64,000 nucleotides of DNA, from assembly GCF_905475465.1 (NCBI RefSeq), contig NC_062238.1, forward strand, positions 3,824,501-3,888,500, read 5' to 3'. Under the pieces are notes generated by a model that saw only the letters and a program-made list of their open reading frames with translations, made no database searches and was not told where the DNA came from. The stretch is from Pieris napi (taxonomy: Eukaryota; Arthropoda; Insecta; Lepidoptera; Pieridae). A program made the position numbers and the translations under genes. Below, piece by piece: positions 1 through 11,165 of the stretch (positions are counted from its first letter, which is position 1; the number at the start of each line of letters is the position of its first letter).

Positions 1-698
1 ACAAAGTAAAATTTTCTATAGGTACACAATTATTCATGCGTTGAGCTAATGAAGGTAAGAATAGTTAGGGTAAGGTAGGAATTTTTGTAGGAATCCCCGT
101 ATCTTCCAATTATGTAAAATCTCATTGGTTATTTAAGATCGCTCACATGTATTTGTTTTTGAAAATATATAGCGAAATTAAGCAAAGGTTTGACGGCTGG
201 CTTTTATAAATTTAAACAAGCCATTGTAAGCAGAAAAGTACGGTCATAGCTCACACCAAAACAAAGTAGCGAAACGCACTTGTCATATAGTATAACGTCT
301 TAAGAATTCTTCTCATGCAAGAAATATGCATATGTGAGCCGTTGACCCTGTGAGCATTAAATCAGGTTGTCAACACTGGTTAGTTTGTCCGGTGCCTTGT
401 TCACACTGTAATATGAAACTACGAGAATAAAGTATAATTCGTTCAACGAATAAAGGTCGCCTTGTCCGCTTATGAATACAAATAAAAAGAATTTTGTTTA
501 TTTAAATTAATTAAACATTCTAAGAAATGTGTTGTTATAACACACTTTTAAACAAAAAAATTCTTTATTATGAAAAATCTTATTATCAAAATCAAGCGCA
601 ATTTTGTTCTTTGACGTGATATTTATCACTATTTATTCCTCAAATGTATAATCCTCCACCTTAACGGTTTCACGTTATTTTCTCATATCAAAGGAAAA

Positions 699-739
699 GG
701 CTGATCACCTACTTATCTACAAAAATCAATGAAACAGAT
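699..739 (+). repeat. Possible SINE 3'-region fragment
   Basis: The 16-base run GGCTGATCACCTACTT, then a diverged AT-rich stretch and GAAACAGAT, matches in order the 3' part of the tRNA-derived SINE found whole at 40142 and 51530. The rest of the element is missing. It may be an old remnant or a chance match. Confidence 0.4.
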
Positions 740-1022
740 GCATATTCCAACTTTACAGGCATTTTTATTAAATTTTATTGAATTCAACGCTACTTAAACT
801 GAGTACTACAATAGCACTATAATTTAATAAACCAAGTTTTAGATTATTTGACAGCGTATTACATTGTATTATTGTAACCCAATTTATATTAGCCAAGAGT
901 TACAAGATTGTATCAATTTATTACCAATTTTAGTCTCAATTCGCGTCAGAATATCATTTCGTTACACATAAGAGGATATTTGTTCACAATTCTCTATTAG
1001 TATTCAGCAACGAGATGAAAAC

Positions 1023-1046
1023 GTGACGTCATTGAGGCGCAGATCA
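1023..1046. promoter_or_regulatory. CRE palindrome next to a TCF-type motif
   Basis: An exact TGACGTCA (CREB/ATF-type palindrome) is followed within 20 bases by AGATCAAAGATC, which contains the TCF/LEF core GATCAAAG. Both lie in the abd-A intron. This is a motif match only; a Wnt or cAMP input is inference. Confidence 0.25.
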
Positions 1047-2869
1047 AAGATCGCTGCTACTGTACATATACAAGTATATGAAATAGGGCTGTCAGACTTG
1101 ACATTCGACCCTGAAAACACATTAATATTGTTTAAAAAAAGCATTTTGTATTAGGCCAGTGATTTGGGTAAAATAAGACAATATGCTTGTATACTGTCAT
1201 ATGAGGGCATTACACAGCTTTTCTGCAATGTGTACTCCAACGTAAACCTAATATTCACAAACTTACAAGTATAAGAACGGATAAAGAATAATTATATTAT
1301 ACTAAAAATGAAACTTTTTACAATTATTTCCCTTTGATTATATAGACCATCACGAAATAGATTTCCAACCTAATCTATTTTCAGCTTATTGAAATACTAG
1401 TATTTAAAGAAAAACTTTAATTTTAATTATAAAAAATGATATGCCGAAGATTGTAACTCAAATCTAATCAACCAAAATATATGAACAAAGCTAATGCTGA
1501 ATGTTGGCAACCCTGACTTCATGGCAATGTCCCTTTCAAAGCGGAGCACAGTACAACATTGTGATGATTTAACAGGCGCTCACAACGAGCAAAAATAGTC
1601 CTTTCCGACTGGAACAAGCTTGAAATATTAGCTTTGTAGTCAAATAAATTCTCATATATCCACTCACTTTCCTGCTCCTATTTATAAATGCCTAGATGTA
1701 AAAAATGTTCGTTGCGAATTAATTTCCGTTTCACCATGTTATTAAGCAGAAACAGAATCGTTATAATAATTGCTATATGAGGCTACGTGATTTGAGGTAG
1801 TAACATAAATAAAATGAGCCCATTAATTTTACCCATGGAACAATTTAAATTTTTATTCCTTTGACTAGATTTAGAACTAATTAAATTACGCTTTTACGGT
1901 GTTATATATCACTTGAATTGCTTATTTCAAAAACAATAGCTCTTGATAATTGACTTAGTTATTAATGTAATTAAGTACCTGCTAAAATTAGCTTTATATG
2001 ATTTTAAAGTTCAAAATTAATGCAAAAGTATAAGGTATTTTGTAAGTTTAATTTTTTATTGCACTGCTATTTTATTTTATAGCGCGAGAACTAATCTGAA
2101 GTACTAAGTTAGGCAACAAGCAATCCCGCTAATTTAGAAGATTTGTTTTCAAATTTTATTAATTATATAAGCTGTAAAATTTTAAGTTTCAATTTTAACT
2201 ATTATTATAATGTCGCTATCACCTAGAACCTTCTACAAATTTACTTTCTAAGAATTGAACATTTAACATCTGGGTCTAAAATAGATAACTGAAAACCCAC
2301 AATTTAATAAAACCTAAAAATATTTTAAGAAAAGTTTATATAGGTATTATAGTTCGGGTTTGGTCAAAACAACCGTGCCTCGTAATTTCTCATTCTAGCT
2401 ATTGCAGGAGCTGGTCAGCTTTACCCGCCCCATAAATAACGTTCTTACTGGACAAGCGTTGGTATAATTCACATCTGACCCTTAATATTACGATCCGACA
2501 GGCCTACATTAATCAAAGCTAGAACGGGTTTCATACAAAAGGTGGGCAGGTTTATACAAAGTTAAATAAAATAATAAATAAGCAAGAACATTATGTGAGA
2601 TTTATTTCCAAGAAAAAAGGGAGGTAAGAGCCGTGTCTTGTCTCAGTTTGTTTATAGTCCTGTGTCGGCGCAAGATACACTCTAATTAATGCTACGATGC
2701 ATTCCACAATATATTGTGCGGCGACTTTTAACTCTCTTGTTTAAAATTCTAAGATTACAAATAAATAACTGATATCGCTTGTGTTATCTCGGCGGGATAA
2801 GAACAATACATTGTTGCTATCAGACACAATCAAGGATACGCTTGGTTTACGCTTAGCAGGCTTTCGACT

Positions 2870-3180
2870 TATATAGTAATAATCGATGCAAAAGTCATAC
2901 GAGGTGAACTCTAACAAAGCTTTTGAGAATAATGGAGCTCAGCTGACGAAACGGGAGGTGCCTGATTCGTTGTCATGGAAACCATACGAAGGGTAGCCAA
3001 CCTGACTCGCTAACACATTACAAACGCCAACAAAAAGCAAACAAATCCAAACCGCTCCCACATAAACGTGGACTCTATGTTGTGGACAGGAAGATCCTAT
3101 TTTGGATAACAATGCGCATCATTTATGACCTTTCTCTTCGATTGTTTAATCGAGACGGGTGTATTGTATTTTCGGGTTCC
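2870..3180. other. GC-richer island in the abd-A intron
   Basis: Base composition is more mixed than in the flanking AT-rich intron, and no open reading frame or repeat explains it. It includes CATAAACGTGG and CATTTATGACC, which resemble Caudal/Abd-B-type Hox binding sequences. It is a candidate intronic enhancer, but nothing in one sequence alone can show conservation. Confidence 0.2.
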
Positions 3181-3799
3181 ATCTTTGCTTTTTAAAATTA
3201 GAATAGATAAATCTGTCTCGCTTCCACACGTCGGTATTTATCTTGTATCTCACTCGGAATCTTGCACACTTGTGATTTTAACATTATCTATTTTTAATAT
3301 TTGAAACGGCTTTTTAAGTTTTTATTGTAAAAAGAATCGTCTGTAAATGTTAAATAGCAGCAGTAAAGACGTTGTTATGTTAATTTATTGCTCATAATAT
3401 AAATGCGGTTTTCGGGATTCCGAAGAACGTGATTTATTCGATGCGAATTTATTTGACATAAAAACAGTATAGCTGACTCAATTGTACTTTAAATAAGCGT
3501 AACCCAGTAAATGGTAATTTTAATTGTTTCCAGGACGTTGTTTCTGCCAAAGACATCCTTTGTTCTCAAATTGTTTCTGATAAAAACGAGCAGTTAATAA
3601 AATTTATATCTTGTTTTTTAAATGTACAACAAAACATTATTTTAGAAATCATTGATGCGTTTTATTCTGTAAGAATTTAAACAATTTGTTATTGTTTTAA
3701 AACACAACTAAATGATTTTTTTCTAATAATATATTTAATCTTCATTATTCAAAATTATCATAGATTCTATAATAACTAGAAGTGCATATTTCCTTACTT

Positions 3800-3809
3800 A
3801 AGATGGCGG
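3800..3809 (+). promoter_or_regulatory. Pho/YY1-type motif
   Basis: AAGATGGCGG matches the extended Pho/YY1 consensus (ATGGCGGC type). It is one of seven such extended cores in the window. Pho sites mark Polycomb response elements in Drosophila Hox clusters; function here is inferred. Confidence 0.25.
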
Positions 3810-4621
3810 ATCACGTTTTTTAAATATTAGAAGATCATCCATTATTCTCTTAGTAATACCTAAGCGAGTCAGGTAAAAGGTATCCTACATGACCGGACAT
3901 TCCAAAGCTGGCTATCAATTATAGATACACGTTTCGTGTAGGGAAAACTATGTATCTTGCCTTATTTAATGACCGAAACCTGTCTGGGGACCGGCCTCTA
4001 CCTTTTAAAATGTAGCCAGCTAGCGACGTGTTTAGAATTTACAACTACAAACTTTGACCACACAATTAGACAAAAATAGGAAAGCGGTAAAGGGTTAACT
4101 TTCACGAATTCCAAGAAACACTTTTTATTTAAACAATGCATTCGAAAGTTGCGCAACCCTTCCTCGCTTTGACAATTATTGAATAGATGTATTGAAATCG
4201 CCTTTGTCCTTCACGGACAGTGAGTAACCCTTTTCATCGTTTAAGACACCTTTTTAATGCCATAAAGTACTGATTCTATTAAAAACTAAGGTTTCAAAAA
4301 CAATATAGTGGCTAAAATAATGTCTTTATAAAAGTAGTGGTAGTCGTTGAGGTTAATTTTCTTTTGAAATTTAATTAGTAAAATTAAATTTTAATCTACT
4401 AGGAATAAAAAGCTTAAATCAAGAAGCGTATAACTCTAAAATTATCTTCATGTGGCAATAAAATGCTAATGCTCCATTAAATTTACTTAAAGCCTTTGCG
4501 AATCGAAGCCAAAGCTCCACAATAATATATGACAGTAATAAATCGATTTAACAATCAAAAACGTATGAATACATTTACATATAATTTTGCTTTCTCATAA
4601 TTTATTAGTATCGACATTAAG

Positions 4622-4640
4622 TATCTTTCTTTATTTTCAG
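4622..4640 (+). other. abd-A: Splice acceptor of the abd-A homeobox exon
   Basis: A pyrimidine-rich tract ending in TTTTCAG lies directly before the exon. Reading the homeodomain frame backwards puts the first two exon bases (GA) in a split Gly codon, so the intron is in phase 1. This gives the G-P-N-G-C-P lead-in that precedes the homeodomain in known Abd-A proteins. Confidence 0.9.
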
Positions 4641-5035
4641 GACCGAATGGATGCCCACGGCGGAGGGGTCGACAGACTTACACAAGATTCCAAACGCTAG
4701 AACTGGAAAAGGAATTCCATTTCAACCATTATTTGACGCGTAGACGCAGGATAGAGATCGCGCACGCGCTCTGCCTCACAGAGAGGCAAATAAAAATATG
4801 GTTTCAGAATCGACGAATGAAACTAAAGAAAGAATTGAGAGCGGTGAAAGAAATAAACGAGCAGGCTCGCAGAGAACGAGAGGAGCAGGATAGGATGAAA
4901 CAGCAACAGCAAGAGAAACAGGCGAAGTTGGAGAGTCAACACCACGGTCACCACGTGACACACCATCACGATCCCATGAAAATGCCCATCGACAAGGGCG
5001 GAGATATCCTCAAAGTGAATAAGGTACCGACGTAA
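4641..5035 (+). CDS. abd-A: Abdominal-A Hox protein, terminal homeobox exon (3' part of the CDS)
   Basis: Abd-A is a homeodomain transcription factor that sets abdominal segment identity in insects and works in the nucleus, often with Extradenticle. The exon holds the last part of a split Gly codon, 130 full codons and a TAA stop. The homeodomain is at 4658-4837 (60 residues, RRRGRQTYTRF to MKLKKEL), with helix 3 IKIWFQNRRMK and DNA-contact residues Q50 and N51. F11, F22, H24 and I34 fit Abd-A; Ubx has Y11, T22 and M34, and Antp has Y11 and R24. The next 65 residues begin with the UbdA-type segment RAVKEINEQARRE, continue into a charged, Gln-rich probable coiled stretch, then a His-rich patch, and end DILKVNKVPT. 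The tail is much shorter than the Gln-rich Drosophila one. The hexapeptide and N-terminus lie upstream of the window. No frameshift is seen. Confidence 0.97.
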
Positions 5036-5747
5036 GCCTCCTCGGCACGTAGCAAATCCTGACTGATACTGTATCATAGTGTGAATACATGAATGGAAGT
5101 GTTGCGTCCATGAGGACCCGCGAATTACGTTAGTCGTCTCGTATCCACTAGTTTTATGATTGCGGCTAATTTAGGAGTGTCCTCGTTGTGGAGGTTCGTG
5201 ACTTTTATTGTATTGATGTTCCTTTAGTGCGAAAGACTTGCCTCGGTGTCGTTCGCGTGGACGCTGGTGATGTGCTTTAAGCATTTATTTTGTTGCCATA
5301 ACCACACCATGTATTGCAATAATATTTTACTAAATTTTACAAAAGTGTTAGCGTCGCTGGATGGTTTGCAAGTTCATGTGAATTTCGGTATTGTTAGTTA
5401 AGATTTTGAATCTGTGAATCTCAAAGTATTTATTACTGCAGCTACTCTTTATGTTATTTCTTTTATATTATAGTTATTATATTATGTACATTTTGATGTA
5501 TATTTTATTTTACCGCTATTAGTGGTTCGGTTATGTTTAAAATTTATTCATAATCCCTTTATATTGTAATCTTTGTTGTATTTTGTCAATTATTGGTTAA
5601 AAGTACTTTTGTGGTTAGATCAAGTTGTGGTTTACTTTATTTTGAAATATATTGTTTATTTGAACGATTATATATTATTTTTTACAACATGTATGTCATA
5701 TTTTTATTACTAATTCCATAAGAACGTCTAACGTATATTAAAGCAAA

Positions 5748-5754
5748 ATACGTA
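5748..5754 (+). promoter_or_regulatory. Candidate miR-iab-8-5p site (7-mer)
   Basis: ATACGTA is complementary to bases 2-8 of the insect miR-iab-8-5p as I recall it (5' UUACGUAUAC...). The base opposite position 1 is T, so it is a 7-mer and not an 8-mer match. Confidence 0.3.
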
Positions 5755-5910
5755 TTAAAGTACAATTCCACGTGTAGGTTTTTATTTATCTTGTTCTTGG
5801 AAATGCAATATTTTTTGAAATTGATAATTTATAGAAAAAATCGGATTCATAAATTTAATAACTTCGATTAAACAACATGTTGTCCAAATAAGTCAGCAGT
5901 TCAAAATTAT

Positions 5911-5918
5911 ATACGTAA
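5911..5918 (+). promoter_or_regulatory. Candidate miR-iab-8-5p site (8-mer)
   Basis: ATACGTAA is a full 8-mer seed match to miR-iab-8-5p, inside the probable abd-A 3' UTR. In Drosophila the iab-4/iab-8 locus represses Ubx and abd-A. Whether the site works here is inferred. Confidence 0.4.
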
Positions 5919-6365
5919 CATTGATACATATTAACAAATAATGTGTACTAAGAATAAATTTTACAAGTGTATCTTTAACGTTGAGTAGAATAAGTGTAAA
6001 ATATCTTAGACGTAAGTTCTACTTTTTATGAATAATCTAAGTACCATACGATCTCCTGGTTTGTTTTTCAGGTTAGGTAGTATGTTCTTACAATATCTGG
6101 CTTTATCTTAGACGCTTGCTTTGATCTTAATCGAGTTTTATGATGCAATTCATTCATCATCAAGTATACTTTGCATTATGCATATTGTGCCAAAATACAT
6201 CAACTTGATTTTAATCTTATGTTTTTCTAATTTTACACATTTTCCGGTCATATTCTAAATATCAGTTGCAGCATGAAATAAACTTGAACGCTTATACAAA
6301 AATATATAAACGTAATCAGAACAAAAGTAGTAAACTAGTAAAAATTAGTGTTGATAGTCACCATT

Positions 6366-6373
6366 ATACGTAA
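6366..6373 (+). promoter_or_regulatory. Candidate miR-iab-8-5p site (8-mer)
   Basis: This is a second full ATACGTAA seed match, 455 bases after the first and again in the probable 3' UTR. Confidence 0.4.
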
Positions 6374-6926
6374 ATTATTGTCAGGGTAGAATTAAAAAAT
6401 TAAATAAGTATCGATCGAAGAACATCGCTTAATTTTTTTAATCATCTCTTACTGTCCACATACATTTTTAAGTATCGTGATATCATTAGTAATGTAGTTA
6501 TAAGTTTTCCTAACTACGATTACAATTCCAAGCCATCTTAGATTTAATACCTACATGTAGACCGCAATATATCGAAAGTTCATTATTTTAAGTTTTCCAA
6601 AGGAATAGTTTATTTTGGTCATATTGAATATATCAGCGGAGGTTTGATATGTGCAATAATGATGTTTTAAATTTGGCGTAAGGTTGTCTTTAGGTATAAA
6701 ATTTCCATCTTTTGAAAATCGAACAAAATGTACTTAAATAATTTCGATATGTAGGCTTTATAAATTATACTGCATAGATATAACTATAGTAGAAACTGAA
6801 GATATTTTTAAGCGAAAAAAACCATTGGAAGTATTTTGAAAACGCTTAATTGCCTAATTAGTATGATTATTGGATAATTGCTTACGACTTGGACGTGCAG
6901 TTACAAACCATTAAATTACAATGTTT

Positions 6927-6934
6927 GTATACGA
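6927..6934 (+). promoter_or_regulatory. Candidate miR-iab-4-5p site (8-mer)
   Basis: GTATACGA is complementary to bases 2-8 of miR-iab-4-5p (5' ACGUAUAC...) with A opposite position 1. It lies in the probable abd-A 3' UTR. Confidence 0.4.
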
Positions 6935-7817
6935 ATTTGTTCAAATTGTTATCAATTTAATCGTTATTTTGAGCGTTTCTTTTGTCTAATAAACAGACTG
7001 TATGGATTTAAAAACCTCATATACTCTATTCTTTGTTTACACTAGCGACGAACTAATACGAAAAAAATGTTCTCTCTAGAGGGTACTCACATAGAACTTA
7101 TGTATTGACTCGTGAACAGCACAACTTTTTAGATCCATATAGCCAGTTTGATACATAAAAGCAAGCCCTTGATCGATTATTAAAATTTCTTGTTCTTATT
7201 GTTTTATGGGAAAGTGCAAATGGAGCTAAACGAAAACTTCTAACGTTAGTTTCCAAGGTTTCATTTTCAACAAAAGCCTTTAAATGGTAAGAGTATGAGT
7301 AATGAAATTTGCGTATGTACGTCCGATGATTTATGTTAGGTTCTCCTTATTGTTTCTGCCTCGTAAAGAACTGTAGATAATTCACGTGAAACAATGAGCA
7401 ATTTGCTAAATAGATTATATACGACCTCCATCCATCTTGCCATACCATAGCTAGTACCTAGGGTATTTGTAATACCTTCAGTTTTTTTCTTTCAAAATTT
7501 AAAAATATTTAATGAATTATTTATTTTCAACATTTTTGTTAGTTGTCAACTTCCGTTTAAGTTTTTTAGTATGTACCTATATTGAGTAATTAATTGTAAA
7601 TAATTGTGAACGTTTTGTGGCGCATTATATTTTGTTTATGTTATGTATTTTATGTATGTAATGTGCGTTGTTCATCGTACAAACTTCGAATGATGGCAGT
7701 ACGAGTGAACAAACTCACAGAACGTGACTGTGTCGTGTTAATATAAGCAAAATAGATGGGTAATTGTATATGAAACCCGCATTCAATATTGTAATATTAC
7801 TTCCGAAGGTTCAAGAG

Positions 7818-7860
7818 AATAAAGAGTTAATAAAACAATTGATATTTTTAATTGAATAAA
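7818..7860 (+). terminator. Cluster of three AATAAA polyadenylation signals
   Basis: AATAAA occurs at 7818-7823, 7829-7834 and 7855-7860. Three copies within 43 bases on the gene strand are the best candidate for the distal abd-A polyadenylation region. AATAAA is common by chance in such AT-rich DNA. Confidence 0.45.
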
Positions 7861-9503
7861 TTTATTCTGCTATCCCTACAATCCTTTTCCCAGTAGAACA
7901 GATTTTTTACCAATTGTTTAAACTGTTTAAATATGTAAACATAAGAAAAAAACCTACTTCACAATGGCTACATTTATGCATTACTGGTCCTACAAAAAAA
8001 AATATTAATCAAACTTTTTAAAAATAAACCCAAACTTATTAAATTTTCTACGTAAGTTTTGAGTGCTTTCCAGAATTCTGCAAGTCTCTCGTGTAGACGT
8101 TTAAAAGTTTTATTTATTACACACGTAAACCAATATAATAATAATTCATATTAAACATTAAAAGTTACTTTCTCATTAATGCTGATAATTTAATTAATAA
8201 CCAAAGTAGAGTAAGCAACTTACATTCCAACAAATTTCTTTTTCAAATCTAATCTGGAACGCTTTGCATTTGAATACTGGCATACAAAAATTATAGAATA
8301 CTTGACGGCGATCATAAAATATATTTTCTTTAAACGCGTCAGTTTAATCACAGTAATCTGTGATACCAACAATTTGTGAAATAACTTCATTAAAATGGTA
8401 TTTGTATGGTTTATGCGTCATCTCATTTTGAAGGAAAGGAAGTACCTAGAGAAAATAATTTATAGGCAATATTTATCACTCAATACAGTTGAAACTAATT
8501 TCATCTTACATCTATAATAAATCATATTGATTGACTTCATAATAGATTGTTTATATACTTTACGATGGTCATAAATAAGATATTTGCATCATCAGTGGAT
8601 AGCCCCTGCTTAAACAAGGAGAAAATCGGATACTACAATGGTGTCAGCTAATAAGTTCAACAGAGTATATAAATTTTATAAATCATGATTTATTTGTCCC
8701 TTATTTTCTGTATATCTAACAATTAAAATTGGATTAAAACGCGTTTATAATGTATAATGTCAGAAAAGTTTGAAATTTAAGTAGTTTTATTGTTCCTTTC
8801 ACTCAAAAGTCATCATAATGTATTTATTTCATGGTATGAATAGATTTGGGTATATTAGAAAGCTTTTATTAGTAATAATTATTGGTATATTAATTATCAT
8901 CAGAGTCGTCACTCTTAAATATATAATAATAAATTAGTTTACCCATTTTTTTGGATCGAGTTTTTATGGTTACAAAATTTATCTCCTGCAATATTTACAT
9001 AGAAATGTGGCTGAGACACAACAACCACACTACGTGTACTACATGAGAACTAATTTATGGAATATGATTTAAGTAGCTGATTATATAAAATAAGTAGCAC
9101 TATGCAGAGAGAAATGTCGGTTGTTAGAGACCTTTGCCAAAAAAGGAACAGATACCGAGAAATAAACAGTGTTATATATATAAATGGGAATAAAAAAATG
9201 GAAATTTCGGAAGTTAGACGACAGGGCAACAAAATAGAAGAATATACCACCTTTATACTTTGCTACATTGCATTGCAACCTAATAAATAGGCTTAAAAGG
9301 CGACAAATCCTAAGTCTTGATAGACACGGTTGAAAGAGAGGAGCAGTCTCGATGGAGGTTTTGCTCTGAACGTCTAACAGCTCTCAACACATCTGCTCAT
9401 AGCCTAGCTGACTGATTGCAAGATAAAGACTTATATAAAAAAAAATACTTTGCTACATTGAATATAATCACGGACAATATGGGGTGGGATTCATAATACA
9501 CAA
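7861..9503. other. AT-rich intergenic DNA, no gene seen
   Basis: No coding signal was found. Short open frames around 9050-9290 on both strands have low-complexity, unrelated translations. The stretch 9290-9480 may be the eroded upstream part of the RTE fragment that follows, but I could not align it. Confidence 0.6.
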
Positions 9504-9614
9504 GATGATCTGAAAAGATCAGCTGGCATAAACTGGTACCTACTCCATAGCACAAGACCGACAAAAGAGGCATCTTTAGAGGAAGCCTTTACCCAAACCG
9601 GGAATTCCTGTTAA
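9504..9614 (+). mobile_element. RTE-type LINE, C-terminal ORF fragment
   Basis: An open frame translates to DDLKRSAGINWY, then KEASLEEAFTQTGNSC and a stop. This is the pattern ending the reverse-transcriptase polyprotein of RTE-type LINEs in Lepidoptera: an AG-W motif, a degraded DR-x-KW stretch and LEEAFTQ. The RT and endonuclease domains are absent, so this is a 5'-truncated dead copy. TAAATAAATAA follows the stop, like a LINE tail. Confidence 0.65.
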
Positions 9615-9729
9615 TTCATAAATAAATAACATATCATATATATAATATTACTAACATAATCTAAGCTAACCTACTAACAAAAATAAATTTTTTGGTTACT
9701 GTAATATAGCAACTACCAACTATTGTAAA

Positions 9730-10100
9730 ACTGGAACTAAATAGGTTTATTATTATTACATAAATAAATAAAAACTTTATTCATGACAGAAATATGGTTG
9801 TGACAAAATTCATCCATCGCTACTAACAGCACTATTATTCCGTGAACGCCTGATTTATTCCGTGGTACATGGTGCATGTTTAAAACATGTTTTTTAAGAA
9901 TCAGTAGTCTTAGGTTTCGAACTAATTAAACGCAAGTCGTATAAGACATAATGTATGCGTGAATGTATGTAAATAGTTGTGTGTGCGTATTTGAGAGTGT
10001 AGCTGAGAGTTGTTATAAGCGTGAGCTGTGTCTGTGTTAGTTTTAGGAATATCATAACATAGATAATGCATACATTTATTTTTAATTCCTATTATTGATT
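9730..10100 (-). mobile_element. Possible LINE 3' UTR
   Basis: Read on the minus strand, the stretch ends with CATGAATAAAGTTTTTATTT and then an AT microsatellite, like the tail of a non-LTR element. The body is T/G biased on + and has no reading frame. The family is not identified. Confidence 0.35.
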
Positions 10101-10183
10101 GTTAAGAAGCCTCTGTATGAAATCCGATGATACGACCACCAATCAGTTTTAAACCAACTATTTTTTTTGTTATATATATAACA

Positions 10184-10299
10184 AGGAGCAAATGGCAGGA
10201 GGTTCACCTGATGCTAAGTGATCCACTACTCCGCCTCGCAAGGCATTGCCGCCCTTGTAAGAATTGGTGAACACTTTTCTTGAAGGCACCTAAGTCAAA
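10184..10299 (+). mobile_element. Fragment of a common lepidopteran interspersed repeat (family A)
   Basis: The motif order GGAGGTTCACCTGATG, GCATTGCCGCCCTTGTAAG, CTTTTCTTGAAGG, CCTAAGTC recurs at 42905-43065 and 53790-53936, with bits on the minus strand at 15598 and 44893. Related sequences are frequent in lepidopteran genomes and probably derive from a LINE 3' region. This copy is diverged and truncated. Confidence 0.55.
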
Positions 10300-11130
10300 T
10301 TTTTACTAACATATAGACTACCCACATAATACAAATACATAAACGATTAATATATATTTTACATAATCCATATAATTGCATGTTGTGTTTTCTAGACTTA
10401 ACTTATCTTTAAATACTTAATTCATTAAAACCTTTTTGCTAACAAAACTTACTAAAAAAATATATTAAAATCTCACCGTAACTAACATTCACACTGTCGG
10501 CAAGTCATTCTTATTACAATTACTGTCTACTAAATCATTACAAAAAAGAAAGCCATTGCCCTTAATAGGTAACTGCCCCTAAATACCAATAATGTTTGTC
10601 GGATCCCCGCCAAAAACAAACCATGAGTTATAACCATTTATTCTCCGCCATTTTCATCCATAGACACTAGTGCTGTCAAATAAATATCAGAGCTACGGAA
10701 TTCACAATAGGTGGGATCTTTACACGTTGAACTCAAAATTGCGAGGCACTTTATTCCTTTTTTCTAATAAAACCTAAGCGATTCGAACCAGGATCTCAAA
10801 CGATTTTCGGCTTAAAGTCATAAATATTTTTTGTACCGACCTTTCATCTGATTTTGCCTAACAGTTTTTGTAGATAGTTTTTCTAGTACCCCTATCTTTT
10901 GACATTAGTTTTATGGCGCCCGATATCTTATAGTGTGATCGTAGCAAATTCTAATGGCAGTTTAAACTGTTTAAAGCTATAACCAAAACAAATTCAATAC
11001 GATTCTTGCAATAGATTTTTTATTTGACTTTTGAACTAAGTATAACCTTTCCTAAACTTTAAATTATTTAATTCCAATTCATACATCAATTTAAATAATT
11101 CATATAAAACCTAATAATAATAATTATTAT
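10300..11130. other. AT-rich intergenic DNA with one Pho-type motif
   Basis: No gene is seen. CCGCCATTTT at 10645-10654 is an extended Pho/YY1 core on the minus strand, in a locally GC-richer patch (10590-10690). The rest is unremarkable. Confidence 0.5.
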
Positions 11131-11165
11131 AATGCACCTTTAATCTTTCAAATTAAAGGTGCATT
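11131..11165. repeat. Perfect 14-bp inverted repeat
   Basis: AATGCACCTTTAAT at 11131-11144 is followed, after a 7-base loop, by its exact reverse complement at 11152-11165. It would form a strong short hairpin in DNA or RNA. No T-run follows it. Function is unknown. Confidence 0.7.

Larger units (their letters stand above)
1..4640 (+). other. abd-A: abd-A intron upstream of the homeobox exon (partial)
   Basis: This is the sequence before the homeobox exon. It ends in a pyrimidine-rich tract and AG acceptor, and the exon enters in the middle of a Gly codon, so the 5' end of the gene lies left of the window. No exon, start codon context or YPWM-type motif of abd-A is visible here. The stretch is AT-rich, with somewhat GC-richer islands near 1020-1060, 2380-2520, 2640-2720, 2870-3180 and 3790-4030. 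Hox introns often hold enhancers, but that role is inferred here. Transposon debris is scarce: one possible SINE tail near 700. Confidence 0.85.
5036..7860 (+). other. abd-A: Probable abd-A 3' untranslated region
   Basis: The sequence after the TAA is T-rich and AT-rich with no reading frame, as in long Hox 3' UTRs. AATAAA occurs alone at 5952 and three times between 7818 and 7860, so I place the distal end there; a shorter form is possible. A Pumilio-type TGTAAATA is at 7595-7602. Seed matches for miR-iab-8-5p and miR-iab-4-5p are listed separately. No transposon fragment was recognised in it. Its true length needs transcript data. Confidence 0.6.

Noticed and set aside
4641..5035. Reading the exon as Ubx or Antp
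   Set aside because: F11, H24 and I34 together, plus the KEINEQARRE extension, fit Abd-A. Ubx has Y11/T22/M34 and Antp has Y11/R24.
5021..5035. A possible splice donor (AAG|GTACCG) just before the stop
   Set aside because: The frame ends with DILKVNKVPT, similar in kind to known Abd-A C-termini, and a UTR-like stretch follows. No downstream exon continues the frame.
4776..5077. Minus-strand open frames opposite the abd-A exon
   Set aside because: They are shadows of the homeobox exon; the + frame encodes a complete, conserved homeodomain.
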